Shown: positions 18,473 through 28,201, counted from the first letter of the stretch. The stretch is DNA of 64,000 bases from Desulfovibrio sp. Huiquan2017 (GCF_017351175.1 NZ_JAFMPN010000017.1:35577-99576), one strand, 5' to 3'. Program-made: numbers and translations. Notes: generated from the letters alone by a model not told the origin.

Positions 18473-20983
18473 TTATTCCAGGCCCATGCCCGGGTGGTGG
18501 GCCGGATAGTCCATGGCCTCCTTGTGGCAGACCGTGCAGTTGCCGCCCGCGCCCAGGGGCTGCGCCTCGTCCATGTATTGCAGGGGCAACACGTTGTCGC
18601 GCGGCGTGGCCGGGTAGATGGCGTGGGGCGAGCCGTGGCATGCGCCGCAGTGCATGGCGTCCATCTCGTCGCGCCGGGCGGCGAACAGGGAGTCCGCGTC
18701 CTTGGTCCAGACGTTGAAGGCCGAATCCGTCTCGGGGGGGGCGAAGTCCTTGTGGCAGGTCAGGCAGTCGGGCTCGTTGACCCATGGCCTACGTGGTTTG
18801 ACGGCCTGCTTGTTGGACATGGTCCTGGGGGTTATCCGGGCCAGGATGCGGCCCGCGCCGGGCACGTTCCGGTCCATTTCCGCCTTGAGCAGGGAGATGG
18901 CCAGGTCTTCGATCATGCCGTGGCAGTCGGTGCAGGTGAAGCCCACGGCTTCGTGCTGTCCGCGCAGGGTCGATTGCGGATGGCACTTGAGGCAGGAGCT
19001 TTCGGCCCCGCGTCCGGCCATGTAGATGGCGTGCACGCCGTGGATGGCGGCGGACAGGTTGGGCTTGTCGGCGTTGCCCTCGGCGTTCTGGATGGGGTCG
19101 TCGTGGCAGGTGATGCATTCGACCACGCCCTTGGTCTCGGCCAGGTGGGTGGAGTTCATGCGGTCGTGGGTGGCCAGGATGTTCTCCACCGTGGCCGAGG
19201 TCACGCCCGAGCCGTCCCGCTTCCATTCGCCGCTGTGACAGTTGAAGCAGCCCATCTGGTCCGAGGTGGGCGCGGCGAGCCGGGCCGTGGCCAGGACCGC
19301 GCCGGAGGCGTCCCGGGCGGTCAGGGTAACGATGGGCAGGGGGTTGTATTCACCGTCCTTGGCATAGGGCGGGATGGCTACTTTGGCCTCGAAGCGGCCC
19401 GCGTCCGCGTTGGGTTCGAGGCTGCCGGTCAGGGTCTTGTCGTCCTGGTCGGGCTCGATGGCGTAGTCGATGGTCACATCGTCCATAACCCGCTCGGGCG
19501 AGGGATCGCGGCGCACGAGCTGGGCGCGGATGACGTTGGACGGCGGCAGCAGGGTCCATTTGTCGTTTTGGGAGAAGAAGCCCATGCCGCGCGAACACCA
19601 GGCCACCAGGGTGTATTCCGAGGTCTCGGGGTCGAAGGGCGCGGACGCGGGTTCGGCCTGTTCCGGGACCGGCGCGGCCTCCGCCGGGGCGTAGCCGTTC
19701 AGATCCTCGGCGACGTACCGGGCCAGGGCCATGCGTTCCTCGGAGGTGCCGATGAACGGGGGCATGTATTTGTTCAGTTTGCCCATGCCGGTCAGGAAGG
19801 CGTCCATGCCGTTCACATCGTACTGGACGGTGCGTTTGGTGATCTCGTTCATGGGGCCGTGTATCGAATGGCAGGCCGAGCATTCGAGCTGGAAGAGGAA
19901 CGCGCCTGCGATCTTGACGTTGGCGTCGGTGATGCCCTGGGCCAGTTCGGGCGGGGCCCACTTGGCCGAGGCGATGGCCCCCTTCTGGTTGATGACCGGC
20001 ACATGGGCCTTGAGGATGGAGGAGGAATAGACCGTATCCCAGATGAGGTACGGCTTGCGGCCCGCCTCGCGGATGAATTCGAAGGAGCCGAACAGCCCCT
20101 GACCGACCAGCAGGACCACCAGGGCCATGGTGAAGGACAGGGATTTGGGGGTCTTCAGGGCCAGGAGCAGGCCACCGATGAGGGTGGCCGTGCCGAAGAT
20201 CCAGAAGTACTGCATGAAGTGGGCGACGCGGTTGGACTTGTAGACGATCATTTCGTACTGCTCGGGCGGCATGGCGGCCACGTACCACCAACCGGACAGG
20301 AACACGGCCAGTACGCCGAGCACGGTCCAGGCCGAGCAGACCCGGACGGTGCGCAGCCGGGTGGCCTCGTCCGGGATACGCGTGGCCGTGACGAAGCCGA
20401 ACAGGCCCGCGCATACGGCCGAGAAAAAGGTGCGGAAGACCAGGGACGGCCAGAAGGACGGGTTGAAGAAGCCGTGCCAGAAGTCCTTGGTCTCCAGCCA
20501 CTGGCCCGGAGTGAGCATGAAGCCGATGATCCCGTTGATCAGGAAGAGCGACAGCCAGCCGAACAGGAAGTAGAGCCAGCCCACGATCATGTGGTCGCGG
20601 CGGTCCATCTCGTTCCAGGCATAATAGTAGATGATCAGGGCCAGGATTTCGCCCAGGAAGCAGACCCATTCGGCCGCCCATCCGAAGACGAACTGGTGGA
20701 TGAGGGTGATGGTCGCCTCGGGCGCGAGCAGGGCCACGGTCAGCCAGATGGCCACGCCGGACACGCCGCCGAAGGCCATGGTCAGGAGCAGGAAGAAGCG
20801 GGTGTGCTTCCTGGCGTACTCAAGCAGGTGGATGTTGTTCGATTTGTAGGCCGCCCGTTCGGTCAGGACCAGGAACAGGCCGCCGCCCACGGCGAAGTGG
20901 GCCACGTAGACGTGCAGGGTGGCGATGACGGCGATCCAGAATCCGCCGCCGAGAGTGGTCAGGTGCCAGATGGGATATTCCAT
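18473..20983 (-). CDS. Cytochrome bd-like subunit I fused to octaheme cytochrome c
   Basis: An 836-residue membrane protein. Residues 1-350 are hydrophobic with about nine membrane segments and resemble CydA of the bd superfamily: HVYVAHFAVGGG (His24, His29) at the position of the b595 ligand helix, a Glu pair (Glu105, Glu112) in segment three, and GRKPYLIWDTVY resembling the GRQPW quinol motif. From about residue 370 the protein carries eight CxxCH sites (CSACH, CFNCH, CITCH, CLKCH, CTDCH, CLTCH, CGACH, CTVCH), so eight hemes c outside the membrane. The likely role is electron transfer between menaquinol and periplasmic carriers or an acceptor; oxygen reduction is not assured. Its partner gene lies 3 nt upstream. 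Confidence 0.8.
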   Translation of the reverse strand: MEYPIWHLTTLGGGFWIAVIATLHVYVAHFAVGGGLFLVLTERAAYKSNNIHLLEYARKHTRFFLLLTMAFGGVSGVAIWLTVALLAPEATITLIHQFVFGWAAEWVCFLGEILALIIYYYAWNEMDRRDHMIVGWLYFLFGWLSLFLINGIIGFMLTPGQWLETKDFWHGFFNPSFWPSLVFRTFFSAVCAGLFGFVTATRIPDEATRLRTVRVCSAWTVLGVLAVFLSGWWYVAAMPPEQYEMIVYKSNRVAHFMQYFWIFGTATLIGGLLLALKTPKSLSFTMALVVLLVGQGLFGSFEFIREAGRKPYLIWDTVYSSSILKAHVPVINQKGAIASAKWAPPELAQGITDANVKIAGAFLFQLECSACHSIHGPMNEITKRTVQYDVNGMDAFLTGMGKLNKYMPPFIGTSEERMALARYVAEDLNGYAPAEAAPVPEQAEPASAPFDPETSEYTLVAWCSRGMGFFSQNDKWTLLPPSNVIRAQLVRRDPSPERVMDDVTIDYAIEPDQDDKTLTGSLEPNADAGRFEAKVAIPPYAKDGEYNPLPIVTLTARDASGAVLATARLAAPTSDQMGCFNCHSGEWKRDGSGVTSATVENILATHDRMNSTHLAETKGVVECITCHDDPIQNAEGNADKPNLSAAIHGVHAIYMAGRGAESSCLKCHPQSTLRGQHEAVGFTCTDCHGMIEDLAISLLKAEMDRNVPGAGRILARITPRTMSNKQAVKPRRPWVNEPDCLTCHKDFAPPETDSAFNVWTKDADSLFAARRDEMDAMHCGACHGSPHAIYPATPRDNVLPLQYMDEAQPLGAGGNCTVCHKEAMDYPAHHPGMGLE

Positions 20984-20986
20984 GAT

Positions 20987-22030
20987 CTACGCCCTCCCCT
21001 GCCGCGATTTGAAATAGAGTTTGAGCATGTAGGCCATGAGTCCTCCGCCCGCGACCACGAAGCCGAGGAAGAGATAGAAAGAGCCGTATTGGTTGGTCAC
21101 CGGCACGGATTCAATTTTGAACCAAGGTGCCAGGTACAGGGTTCGCACCCAGTGCCGGGCGCAGGCCATGAAGAATACGGTGATGACCGCCCAGACGGCC
21201 GTCCGTCGAGGGTCGCCGTGGAATCCCCGGTAGAGCATGACGCCCGCCGACAAAAGCGCGGCGGCGAGGGTCAGGCTGGCTGGCAGGTTTTTGCCCATGA
21301 AAGCCAGCAATACGCGGTCGGGCAGGGCCACGAGGAACCAGACGCCCACGGCCAGATTGACCACGGTCGCCCGAAAGAACCACGTCATGCCGGTCTCCAC
21401 GAATCCGTCATTGCCCTGGTGCCGTCCGAGCAGGGCCACGAACAGGCCGCCCACGGCCAGGGCCCCGACCATCATGTGCAGGAACCGGGGGTACAGGGCC
21501 GGGTCGCGCCAGTTGAGGAATCCCGCGTAGCCGTCGAAATAAGAATGCCAGCCGCCGGGCTCGAGCATGAGGGTCATGTTGTTGGAGAACATGAACCCCA
21601 CATAGACGATGCCGAGCACGGACGAGCCGAACAGGGCGAGCCGCATGCCCGCGCCCATGGTCTCGAATTTGAACTTGTACAGGTAGAAGCCGTAGTATGA
21701 ATAAAGGAGCACGAAGACCACGGCCAGCCACCAGCCGCCCATGAGCACGGAGCTGACGTAGTCGAAATTGCCGTAGTTGACCTGAAGGAAGAGCAGCGGG
21801 GCGACACCCAGGTTGATGGTCAGGGCGAGCAGGGGGGGCAGCTTCATGCCCACTTCGCGGATGAGCCCGCTGCGGCCGCGCACCGCCTGGACCAGGCCGA
21901 TGGCCGCGGACCCGAGCATGGCGTTCATGAACAACACATGAGCCGCAAAGGTGACGATGAGCAGAACATCGAACCAGGCCCAATGAATGGGTATGGGTTC
22001 GGCCATGGGAATCAGGGAAGCGGGATTCAC
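20987..22030 (-). CDS. Polytopic membrane partner of the bd-like/octaheme protein
   Basis: A 347-residue integral membrane protein with about nine hydrophobic segments and no CxxCH. The start (HWAWFDVLLIVTFAAHVLF then MNAMLGSAA) echoes the first helix of its neighbour, suggesting a paralogous bd-superfamily fold with possible heme-ligating His residues. It starts at GTG, preceded by AAGGAG, and its stop is 3 nt before the octaheme gene, so the two are co-translated and probably form a heterodimer. It has no close resemblance to E. coli CydB that I can point to. Function is inferred from the operon. Confidence 0.7.
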   Translation of the reverse strand: MNPASLIPMAEPIPIHWAWFDVLLIVTFAAHVLFMNAMLGSAAIGLVQAVRGRSGLIREVGMKLPPLLALTINLGVAPLLFLQVNYGNFDYVSSVLMGGWWLAVVFVLLYSYYGFYLYKFKFETMGAGMRLALFGSSVLGIVYVGFMFSNNMTLMLEPGGWHSYFDGYAGFLNWRDPALYPRFLHMMVGALAVGGLFVALLGRHQGNDGFVETGMTWFFRATVVNLAVGVWFLVALPDRVLLAFMGKNLPASLTLAAALLSAGVMLYRGFHGDPRRTAVWAVITVFFMACARHWVRTLYLAPWFKIESVPVTNQYGSFYLFLGFVVAGGGLMAYMLKLYFKSRQGRA

Positions 22031-22068
22031 GGCGACACTCCTTATGGCAATGCTGATACAATATAGAC

Positions 22069-22097
22069 CCTATAGGCGATTTCCCGGATAGGCACAA
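22069..22097 (-). promoter_or_regulatory. Predicted promoter of the cytochrome operon
   Basis: On the minus strand, TTGTGC (22092-22097) and TATAGG (22069-22074) are 17 nt apart, 39 nt before the GTG start. Confidence 0.45.
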
Positions 22098-22217
22098 CCA
22101 AGCCTCGCATTTTGCGTCGGTGCGCGGTATTGATTTTCTCTCTGATTATAATTGATTGCAACCTTGTGCTTGTTACCTTTTTTTTGAACTCAACTATCGA
22201 AGCAGAGGGGGAATTTC

Positions 22218-24413
22218 ATGAAGATAGGACCCAAGCTGACCCTTCTCGGCACCGCCTTGGTAGGCACCACGGCAGCCGGAATCCTCGCCATTCTTTTGTG
22301 GCAGAGCTCCAAAGTTTCCGAAACCCTGACAACCCATTTCGACCTTCAGGCCCAGGCCGAGATGACTCTGGCCGTGGGCGACGCCCGCAACCTGCTTGAT
22401 ACCCAACACGCCACTCTGGGAAAACAGCTCGAAAGCGACATGCGCGTAGTCTTGGATATGGAGCGGCGCGGCGGCGGGCTGGACCTGTTGCCCGAGACCG
22501 TGGAATGGCAGGCGATCAACCAGATCAGCAAGGCCTCTTCCTCCGTGACCCTGCCCCGGATGGCTCTGGGGGCCACCTGGCTCGGCCGGAACAGCGATCC
22601 GAACACGCCCACTCCCCTGGTGGACGAGATCATGAAGCTGACAGGGACCACCTGCACGGTCTTCCAGACCATGAACGAGAACGGCGACCTGTTGCGCGTG
22701 GCCACCAATATTCTCAAGACCGACGGCAAACGGGCCGTGGGCACCTTCATCCCCGGCTCTTCGCCCGTGGCCCGGACCGTCAAATCCGGCGAGACCTACC
22801 GGGGCACGGCCTTCGTGGTCAACGCCTGGTATCTGACCCAGTACCGGCCCATCAGGGATGCGTCCGGCAAGATCATCGGCTGCCTGTACGTGGGCATCCT
22901 CCAGGAGGGCGTGGAGCAGTTGCGCCAGGCCTTCAAGAACGTGCGGCTTGGCCGCACGGGCTTTTTGACCGTGTTCGGCGGCTCCGGTTCGTCCGAGGGT
23001 GTGATCAAGATGCACAGGGACGACAAGGCCGAGGGCGGCAACATCCTGACCGAGACCGACGCTTCGGGCGGGCCCGTGTACAAGAATCTTGCGGCCAAGG
23101 CCAAGGAAGCGGGCGGTGAGGTGGTCACCATCGAGACCGAGCTGGCCTCGCCCCAGGGGCCCCGCCCGACCATCCTCAGCGCCGTATACTTCAAGCCCTG
23201 GGATTGGGTTATCCTCGGCACCGGCTATCTCGATGAATTCATGGAGGGCGAGCGGGCCACCTCGCGCGCGCTCGACGCCACCAATTGGTGGACCGTGGGC
23301 ATCGGCGGAGTCATGCTCCTGCTGGGCATGTTCGCCTTTATCGTCTTTGCCCGCAAACTGAGCGGGACCATCGGCGCGACCGTAACGGTCATGGGCGCCA
23401 TCAACCAGGGCGACCTGGACGTGCCCCGGCTTCCCGCGCGTACGGGCCGCATGCGCGACGAGATGGACGAGCTCGGCGAAGCGGTCAACGCCATGGGCGA
23501 AAAGTTGCGTGAGGTGGTCTCCCAGGTCCAGGCGGCGGCCCAGTCCGTGACCCTGGGCAGCGGCGAACTGACCGGTACCTCCCAGGCCCTGGCCGAAGGC
23601 GCGGCCAACCAGGCCAGCGCCGTGGAGGAGGTCTCCGCCTCCATGGAAGAGATGACCTCCAACATCGAACAGAACACGGACCACGCCCGGGAAACCGAGG
23701 AGATCGCCCGCCAGGCCGCGAGCGACGCCGAAGAGGGCGGCCAGTCCGTGAACCAGACCATGGAGGCCATGCGGCAGATCGCGGACAAGATCGCCATCAT
23801 CGAGGAGATCGCGCGCCAGACCAACCTCCTTGCCCTCAATGCGGCCATCGAGGCCGCCCGGGCGGGTGAACACGGCAAGGGCTTTGCCGTGGTCGCCGCC
23901 GAGGTGCGCAAGCTGGCCGAGCGCAGCGGCGTGGCCGCGGCCGAGATCAGCGAACTGTCCGCCCATTCCGTGAGCATCGCCGAACAGGCCGGAGCCATGC
24001 TCGACAAGATGGTCCCGGACATCACCCGTACCGCCGAGCTCATTCGCGAGATATCCCAGAGTTCCGACGAGCAGAACGCGGGAGCCACCCAGATCAAGGA
24101 CGCGGTCCTCGAATTGGATCGTGTGGTCCAGCAGAACGCCGCCGAGTCCGAACACGTGGCCGCCGCTTCCCAGACCCTGTCCTCATATGCCCTGCAACTG
24201 CAACGGATTATCGGCTACTTCCGCCTGGCAGCCGCGTCCGCCGTTGCGCCCCGGGCCGAGGTCTCGGTCAAGCGGCCCAAGGCCAAACCCCTGTCCGCGC
24301 ATTCTGCTCCGTCCGATGCGCCCAAGGCCGTTCCCCCGGCTTCCCCTTCCGCGCCTCAAGACGCGGGCGGGATGGATCTGGACATGGACGGCGACGAGTT
24401 CGAGAAATTCTAA
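22218..24413 (+). CDS. Methyl-accepting chemotaxis protein with Cache-type sensor
   Basis: A 731-residue chemoreceptor. An N-terminal membrane helix (residues 8-30) is followed by a periplasmic region to about residue 355 that resembles Cache_3/Cache_2 ([39 protein letters not shown]). A second helix (about 358-378), a HAMP linker and the signalling domain follow, with the invariant hairpin [20 protein letters not shown]. Downstream is a Pro/Ala-rich tether ending DEFEKF, whose last five residues fit the CheR/CheB docking pentapeptide pattern (x-aromatic-x-x-aromatic). GGGGGAA precedes the ATG. Ligand unknown, probably a small carboxylate or similar. Confidence 0.93.
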   Translation: MKIGPKLTLLGTALVGTTAAGILAILLWQSSKVSETLTTHFDLQAQAEMTLAVGDARNLLDTQHATLGKQLESDMRVVLDMERRGGGLDLLPETVEWQAINQISKASSSVTLPRMALGATWLGRNSDPNTPTPLVDEIMKLTGTTCTVFQTMNENGDLLRVATNILKTDGKRAVGTFIPGSSPVARTVKSGETYRGTAFVVNAWYLTQYRPIRDASGKIIGCLYVGILQEGVEQLRQAFKNVRLGRTGFLTVFGGSGSSEGVIKMHRDDKAEGGNILTETDASGGPVYKNLAAKAKEAGGEVVTIETELASPQGPRPTILSAVYFKPWDWVILGTGYLDEFMEGERATSRALDATNWWTVGIGGVMLLLGMFAFIVFARKLSGTIGATVTVMGAINQGDLDVPRLPARTGRMRDEMDELGEAVNAMGEKLREVVSQVQAAAQSVTLGSGELTGTSQALAEGAANQASAVEEVSASMEEMTSNIEQNTDHARETEEIARQAASDAEEGGQSVNQTMEAMRQIADKIAIIEEIARQTNLLALNAAIEAARAGEHGKGFAVVAAEVRKLAERSGVAAAEISELSAHSVSIAEQAGAMLDKMVPDITRTAELIREISQSSDEQNAGATQIKDAVLELDRVVQQNAAESEHVAAASQTLSSYALQLQRIIGYFRLAAASAVAPRAEVSVKRPKAKPLSAHSAPSDAPKAVPPASPSAPQDAGGMDLDMDGDEFEKF

Positions 24414-24430
24414 CGGCCCTTCCGGCCCGA

Positions 24431-24469
24431 GGCCCGCGTCCTCCCTCCTAGGCGCGGGCCTTGTTTTTT
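24431..24469 (+). terminator. Terminator after chemoreceptor gene
   Basis: Stem GGCCCGCG (24431-24438) with CGCGGGCC (24453-24460) followed by TTGTTTTTT. Confidence 0.8.
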
Positions 24470-24508
24470 GCCCAAAAAAGGTTAGAACCTCCCCGAAAGG
24501 AGATATCT

Positions 24509-25279
24509 ATGGGTAAGACGCTGCTGTTCGACGCGGGCAACACCAACACCAAACTCTGCCTGGCCGACGACCAGGGACTCAACGAGAGTTACACCCTTCC
24601 CACCCGCCCGGCCAACACCGACGACGACTGGGGCCTCAAGATCGAATCCATCCTTCTGCGCGAAGGCGTGGACCCCACGGACATCGAGGCATGCGTCATC
24701 TCCTCCGTGGTCCCCCCGCTGGACCCGCTCATCCGCAGCATGGCCGCCCGGTTCCTGGAATGTGACTGCCTGTTCGCGGGCCGCGACCTCCCCCTGGACA
24801 TAGACAACGAATACGTCCATCCCGAACAGGTGGGCGCGGACGTGCTTGTGGGCTGCTATTCCGCGCGCATGACCTACGACGAGAAAAACATCATCGTCGT
24901 GGATTTCGGCACGGCCACCACCTGCGCCTGCATCCAGGGCAACGCCTTCAAGGGCGGCCTCATCTGCCCGGGGCTGCTTTCCTCGGCTTCGGTTCTGGCT
25001 TCGGGCACCGCCAAGCTCCCCAAGGTCGATCTCACGGTCAAAAGCAGCACCCTTCACTGGGGACAAAGTACGGCGGAGTGCCTTAATCAAGGGTTTGTTT
25101 TCGGCTTCGCGTCCATGATCGACGGCCTGGTCGAAAAACTCTCCGCACAGATCGAGGACCCCTTCGTGGTCGCCACCGGCGGCCTCGCCCCGACCATCGC
25201 CCAGCTCTCCGGGACCATCAGGGAATTGCGCCCGGACCTCGTCATGGAAGGGCTGTGGATGGCCTATTACAACAGATAG
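24509..25279 (+). CDS. coaX: Type III pantothenate kinase
   Basis: A 256-residue enzyme that phosphorylates pantothenate, the first step of coenzyme A synthesis. The ASKHA-fold phosphate loops are visible: LLFDAGNTNTKLCLA at the N-terminus and VVDFGTATTCACI in the middle; HPEQVGADVLVG and GGLICPGLL match the family's conserved blocks, and VVATGGLAP is near the C-terminus. Length is normal for CoaX. AAAGGAG precedes the ATG. It sits between a terminator and a module C hairpin, so it appears monocistronic. Confidence 0.92.
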   Translation: MGKTLLFDAGNTNTKLCLADDQGLNESYTLPTRPANTDDDWGLKIESILLREGVDPTDIEACVISSVVPPLDPLIRSMAARFLECDCLFAGRDLPLDIDNEYVHPEQVGADVLVGCYSARMTYDEKNIIVVDFGTATTCACIQGNAFKGGLICPGLLSSASVLASGTAKLPKVDLTVKSSTLHWGQSTAECLNQGFVFGFASMIDGLVEKLSAQIEDPFVVATGGLAPTIAQLSGTIRELRPDLVMEGLWMAYYNR

Positions 25280-25410
25280 CCGGGTTCCTCCGGCGGCAGG
25301 GGCGCTGTCCTGAATGGGTTGCGCCGGTTGCCCCACGTTGTTCAGCGGCGTTTCAAGCCCGAGGGAACCGGACTTCTTTTCTTAAAAGAGTAAGACTCGC
25401 CATGTGAGAC

Positions 25411-25456
25411 AAAAAAAACGGCGTGCTCCCTTTCGCAGGGAAGCACGCCGTTTTTT
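25411..25456. terminator. Bidirectional hairpin terminator (module C, copy 2)
   Basis: Eight A residues, then arms CGGCGTGCTCCCT and AGGGAAGCACGCCG (one bulged base) around TTCGC, then TTTTTT. It can terminate coaX from the left and rfaE2 from the right. It matches the hairpin at 1854-1900 in arm sequence and in its position ahead of a family B repeat. Confidence 0.8.
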
Positions 25457-25525
25457 CTGTCTGAAATCATCCGCAGACACGGCGGAAGGCGTTTCCGGTA
25501 GAGCCTCCCGTCGTCGCACGCCCCT

Positions 25526-25596
25526 CGCGGAGCGACCCAAGAAGTTTTGGAGATTCTTAAGAACCTTTTTCAAAAGGTTCTTAAGCCGCCGGAGGC
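25526..25596 (+). repeat. Hairpin repeat family B, copy 2
   Basis: CGCGGAGCGACC, AAGAAGTTTTGGAG, then a palindrome at 25556-25585 with arms CTTAAGAACCTTTT and AAAAGGTTCTTAAG, then GCCGCCGGAGGC. The outer arm bases differ from copy 1 but still pair. It lies 14 nt from the rfaE2 stop in the gap between convergent coaX and rfaE2. Confidence 0.75.
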
Positions 25597-25609
25597 ATTC
25601 GTCCGTCCG

Positions 25610-26092
25610 CTAGCTCCGTACTTTTTCCAGGAAGGCCGTGGTGGAATAGCCTTCGAGCAGGGGCAGGCTGAGGACCCGTCCGCCCGCCTTGGCGACGACG
25701 TCGTTGCCGACGATCTGGTCCACGGGCCAGTCGCCTCCTTTGACGAGGATTTGCGGGCGGCAGGCCTTGATGAGTTCAAGCGGGGTGGATTCGTGAAAGA
25801 TGACGATGAAATCCACGCAGGCGAGTCCCGCGAGGACGAAGGCGCGCTCCTCGGCGGTGTTGAGGGGCCGGTCGTCGCCTTTGCCGAGCATCTTGACCGA
25901 CTCGTCGGAGTTCAGCCCGAGGATGAGCGCGTCGCCCAGGGCACGGGCGCGTTGCAGCAGATCCACATGCCCGGGGTGGAGGACGTCGAAGCAGCCGTTG
26001 GTGAAGACGAGCCGGTGTCCGGGCGCGAAGTCCGCCTTCCGTTTGAGGAAGGTGCGGATGGACATCAACTTGGGATTGTCGGGCAGGGCCAT
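25610..26092 (-). CDS. rfaE2: Heptose 1-phosphate adenylyltransferase (HldE C-domain type)
   Basis: A 160-residue nucleotidyltransferase resembling the stand-alone adenylyltransferase half of HldE. It activates D-glycero-beta-D-manno-heptose 1-phosphate with ATP for lipopolysaccharide core synthesis. The nucleotide-binding motifs are FTNGCFDVLHPGHVDLL (HxGH type) and the late GYSTTAFLEK, corresponding to the family's ST box; ILGLNSDESVKMLG and ILVKGGDW are also conserved. Its start is 1 nt past the stop of the YkgJ-like gene, so the two form an operon. The kinase half is not in this window. Confidence 0.87.
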   Translation of the reverse strand: MALPDNPKLMSIRTFLKRKADFAPGHRLVFTNGCFDVLHPGHVDLLQRARALGDALILGLNSDESVKMLGKGDDRPLNTAEERAFVLAGLACVDFIVIFHESTPLELIKACRPQILVKGGDWPVDQIVGNDVVAKAGGRVLSLPLLEGYSTTAFLEKVRS

Positions 26093-26093
26093 G

Positions 26094-26900
26094 TTACATT
26101 CCTTCGGGCCGGACGCCTTTGCGGCGCAGGGGCACGTTTTTGGGTTTGAGTTTGGCGGTGTCCTGGAAGAGCACGAGTTCGAACCAGTCCATGGCGAAGG
26201 ACAGGGCCACGTTTTCGTTGGTCAGGATGGCTTGCTGCCGTTTTTCGTCCACCTCGACGCGTTCGAAGAGCCGCATCTTCTGGATGAACTCCTGAAACTC
26301 GTCGATCTTGTAGAAGGCGAGAATGGCCATCTGGCTGAGCTTGTCGGAGATGGGCCGGCCGAGCTGGCGGGTGCGCGAGAGGATGTTCATGTATCGGTCG
26401 TTGAAGGCGGTGTAGTCCTTGAAGCCCTGATCTTCCTTCCAGGCCTCGCCGGTCCATTCGTCCTTTTCGAGAAAGCCTTTGCAGTGGTCTTCCTTGACGA
26501 TGAAAAACTGTTCGAGCACGCCACCCTTGCCGTCGGGGCGGGTGGCTCGGCCGAGCGGATACATGCGGCACGCGCCGGGCCGGTCGGCGTAGATACGGCA
26601 TCCCTCGTGGGAGACGAAGGCGCAGGAACGCCGGGCGTCGTCGAGCATCTTGAACTTGAACACCGGGAAGTTGGTGTCCGGCGTGTGGAAGCTCTGGGTG
26701 TGAACGCGCAGAAAGTCGAGAGAGGACATGCCCAGGGCGGCGCGCATGCGCAGGATGTCGTAGGGGGTCAGAACCATGTCCAGGTCCGAGCAGCAGGCGT
26801 TGAAGCACTCGATGCCGGGGTAGCATTTGAAACAGTATGTCTTGCCCGCTTCCAGTTCCGGAAGCGAATCCAGAAATTCCTTGGTCTCGTCTTCTTGCAT
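26094..26900 (-). CDS. YkgJ family cysteine-cluster protein
   Basis: A 268-residue protein with an N-terminal cysteine cluster typical of the YkgJ/Fe-S cluster family: CFKCYPGIECFNACC near residues 23-37, then CAFVSHEGCRIYADRPGACRMYP, and a further Cys in DHCKGFLEK. These probably bind a zinc or Fe-S centre. The C-terminal half is helical and unassigned. Start chosen at the ATG after CCGGAGAAACACC rather than an upstream in-frame ATG. It is coupled to rfaE2. The function of this family is not established. Confidence 0.8.
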   Translation of the reverse strand: MQEDETKEFLDSLPELEAGKTYCFKCYPGIECFNACCSDLDMVLTPYDILRMRAALGMSSLDFLRVHTQSFHTPDTNFPVFKFKMLDDARRSCAFVSHEGCRIYADRPGACRMYPLGRATRPDGKGGVLEQFFIVKEDHCKGFLEKDEWTGEAWKEDQGFKDYTAFNDRYMNILSRTRQLGRPISDKLSQMAILAFYKIDEFQEFIQKMRLFERVEVDEKRQQAILTNENVALSFAMDWFELVLFQDTAKLKPKNVPLRRKGVRPEGM

Positions 26901-27097
26901 GGTGTTTCTCCGGGGTATTCTTCCCTTTTTGCCCGCTGGTGGGCGGCGAGCGTGAGTCCTCCTATCACTTGAGGGGGGGAAAGGCAAAGGCTGGCGCGGC
27001 ACCGGGGTTCGGCGGCCGTCACGCGATTGTCGCCCGGCCGTGATGGAAACGACGGGCGCGCTAGCGGAGAGTGGGGTAGAAAATCTTCAGCCAGCAC

Positions 27098-27158
27098 GGA
27101 ATTGAAATTCCTTCCTCCACTGCGGGGCGGGCCTTCCCCATGTCCGCCCGCCCCGCAG
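27098..27158 (+). promoter_or_regulatory. Inverted repeat and 13-bp hairpin ahead of a glycosyltransferase
   Basis: In the 304-nt gap 26901-27204, GGAATT-GA-AATTCC (27098-27111) is a perfect short palindrome. It is followed by a perfect 13-bp stem, CTGCGGGGCGGGC (27120-27132) with its complement at 27146-27158, with no U-tract. They end 46 nt before the start codon and could be an operator and a leader hairpin. Nothing else is recognised in the gap. Confidence 0.4.
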
Positions 27159-27204
27159 CCTCTCCTTGCCAAACATGACGGTTTGTGGTTCACAGGAAAC
27201 AACC

Positions 27205-28191
27205 ATGAAAACTTACATCTTCCTGCCGCCGGTCTCCAAGCCGACCGGGGGCGTCACCGTGCTTCGACAGTTGGCCGATATCCTGCATCAATCCGGGCGC
27301 GAGGCCTTTTTGGTGGCCCGGGAAAAGGGCGGATGGCGGCCCGAAGGGCTGGCCGACGCCGCTCCGGTGCTGGAGTGGCAGAAGCTGAAGCTGACCGAAT
27401 CGGACGTCTGGGTGGTTCCCGAGGGGTGGATCAACGCTCTGGCCCCGGGGCTGTATGCCAATGCCCACTGCTTCAGCTATGTCCAGAATTGGGCCTATCT
27501 TTTCTCCTCCATGCCCGAGGGCGTGAACTGGCACAGTCTGCCCGTGGAATTTTTGGCCGTGTCCGATCCGGTTTCGCAATTCATCAAGGAAACCACCTGC
27601 AAGGACGCCCCGATCCTGCGCCCGGGCATCGACCGGACCATCTATTGCGCGCCCGAGTCAAAGCCGGGCGGGCGGGTGAACGTGGCCTTCATGCCGCGCA
27701 AGAACAAGGCCCTGGTGGAGCAAATCAGGGCCATTCACGAGCATCGTTGCGGGGCGCATCAGGTCAACTGGATGCCCATTGACGGCCTGGACGCCCACGG
27801 CGTGGCCGAGGCCCTGCGCGCGGCGCATATCTTTCTGGCCACGGGTTTTCCCGAAGGCTGTCCCCTGCCGCCGCTGGAGGCCATGGCCTGCGGCTGCCTG
27901 CCCGTGGGGTTCGCTGGATTCGGCGGCTGGGACTACATGCGCCAGTTGCAGGCCAAGCCGCACTACAAGCCGTGGATTCCCCTGCGCAAGGTCCCGTGGA
28001 AGGGCAACGGGCTGTGGTGCGCGGACAGCGACGTGCTCGACGCGGCTCTCGGCCTGGGCGAGGCCGTGCGCCTGTTCCAGGACAAGGACCCGGCCTTGAT
28101 GGCCGCCCTGACTGCGGGCCAGAAGACCGCCAACGCCTATTCCCTCGAAGCGCAGAAAGCGGCCGTCCTCGGCCTGTGGGAACAACTGTGA
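27205..28191 (+). CDS. Glycosyltransferase family 1/4-like protein
   Basis: A 328-residue probable GT-B glycosyltransferase. The start MKTYIFLPPVSKPTGGVTVLRQLADILHQ has the glycine-rich acceptor loop of the family. The second half holds NVAFMPRKN and the donor-site region FLATGFPEGCPLPPLEAMACGCLPVGF, an E-x7-E-like arrangement. It lacks the long linker of bigger GT4 enzymes. AGGAAACAACC precedes the ATG. It is followed after 10 nt by tatD, so co-transcription is likely. Sugar and acceptor unknown. Confidence 0.78.
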   Translation: MKTYIFLPPVSKPTGGVTVLRQLADILHQSGREAFLVAREKGGWRPEGLADAAPVLEWQKLKLTESDVWVVPEGWINALAPGLYANAHCFSYVQNWAYLFSSMPEGVNWHSLPVEFLAVSDPVSQFIKETTCKDAPILRPGIDRTIYCAPESKPGGRVNVAFMPRKNKALVEQIRAIHEHRCGAHQVNWMPIDGLDAHGVAEALRAAHIFLATGFPEGCPLPPLEAMACGCLPVGFAGFGGWDYMRQLQAKPHYKPWIPLRKVPWKGNGLWCADSDVLDAALGLGEAVRLFQDKDPALMAALTAGQKTANAYSLEAQKAAVLGLWEQL

Positions 28192-28201
28192 GAACGCGCT
28201 A

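Noticed and set aside
18443..21700. Long plus-strand frame opposite the octaheme cytochrome operon
   Set aside because: His/Gly/Gln-rich shadow sequence without domain or start site; the minus strand carries clear CxxCH motifs and membrane helices.
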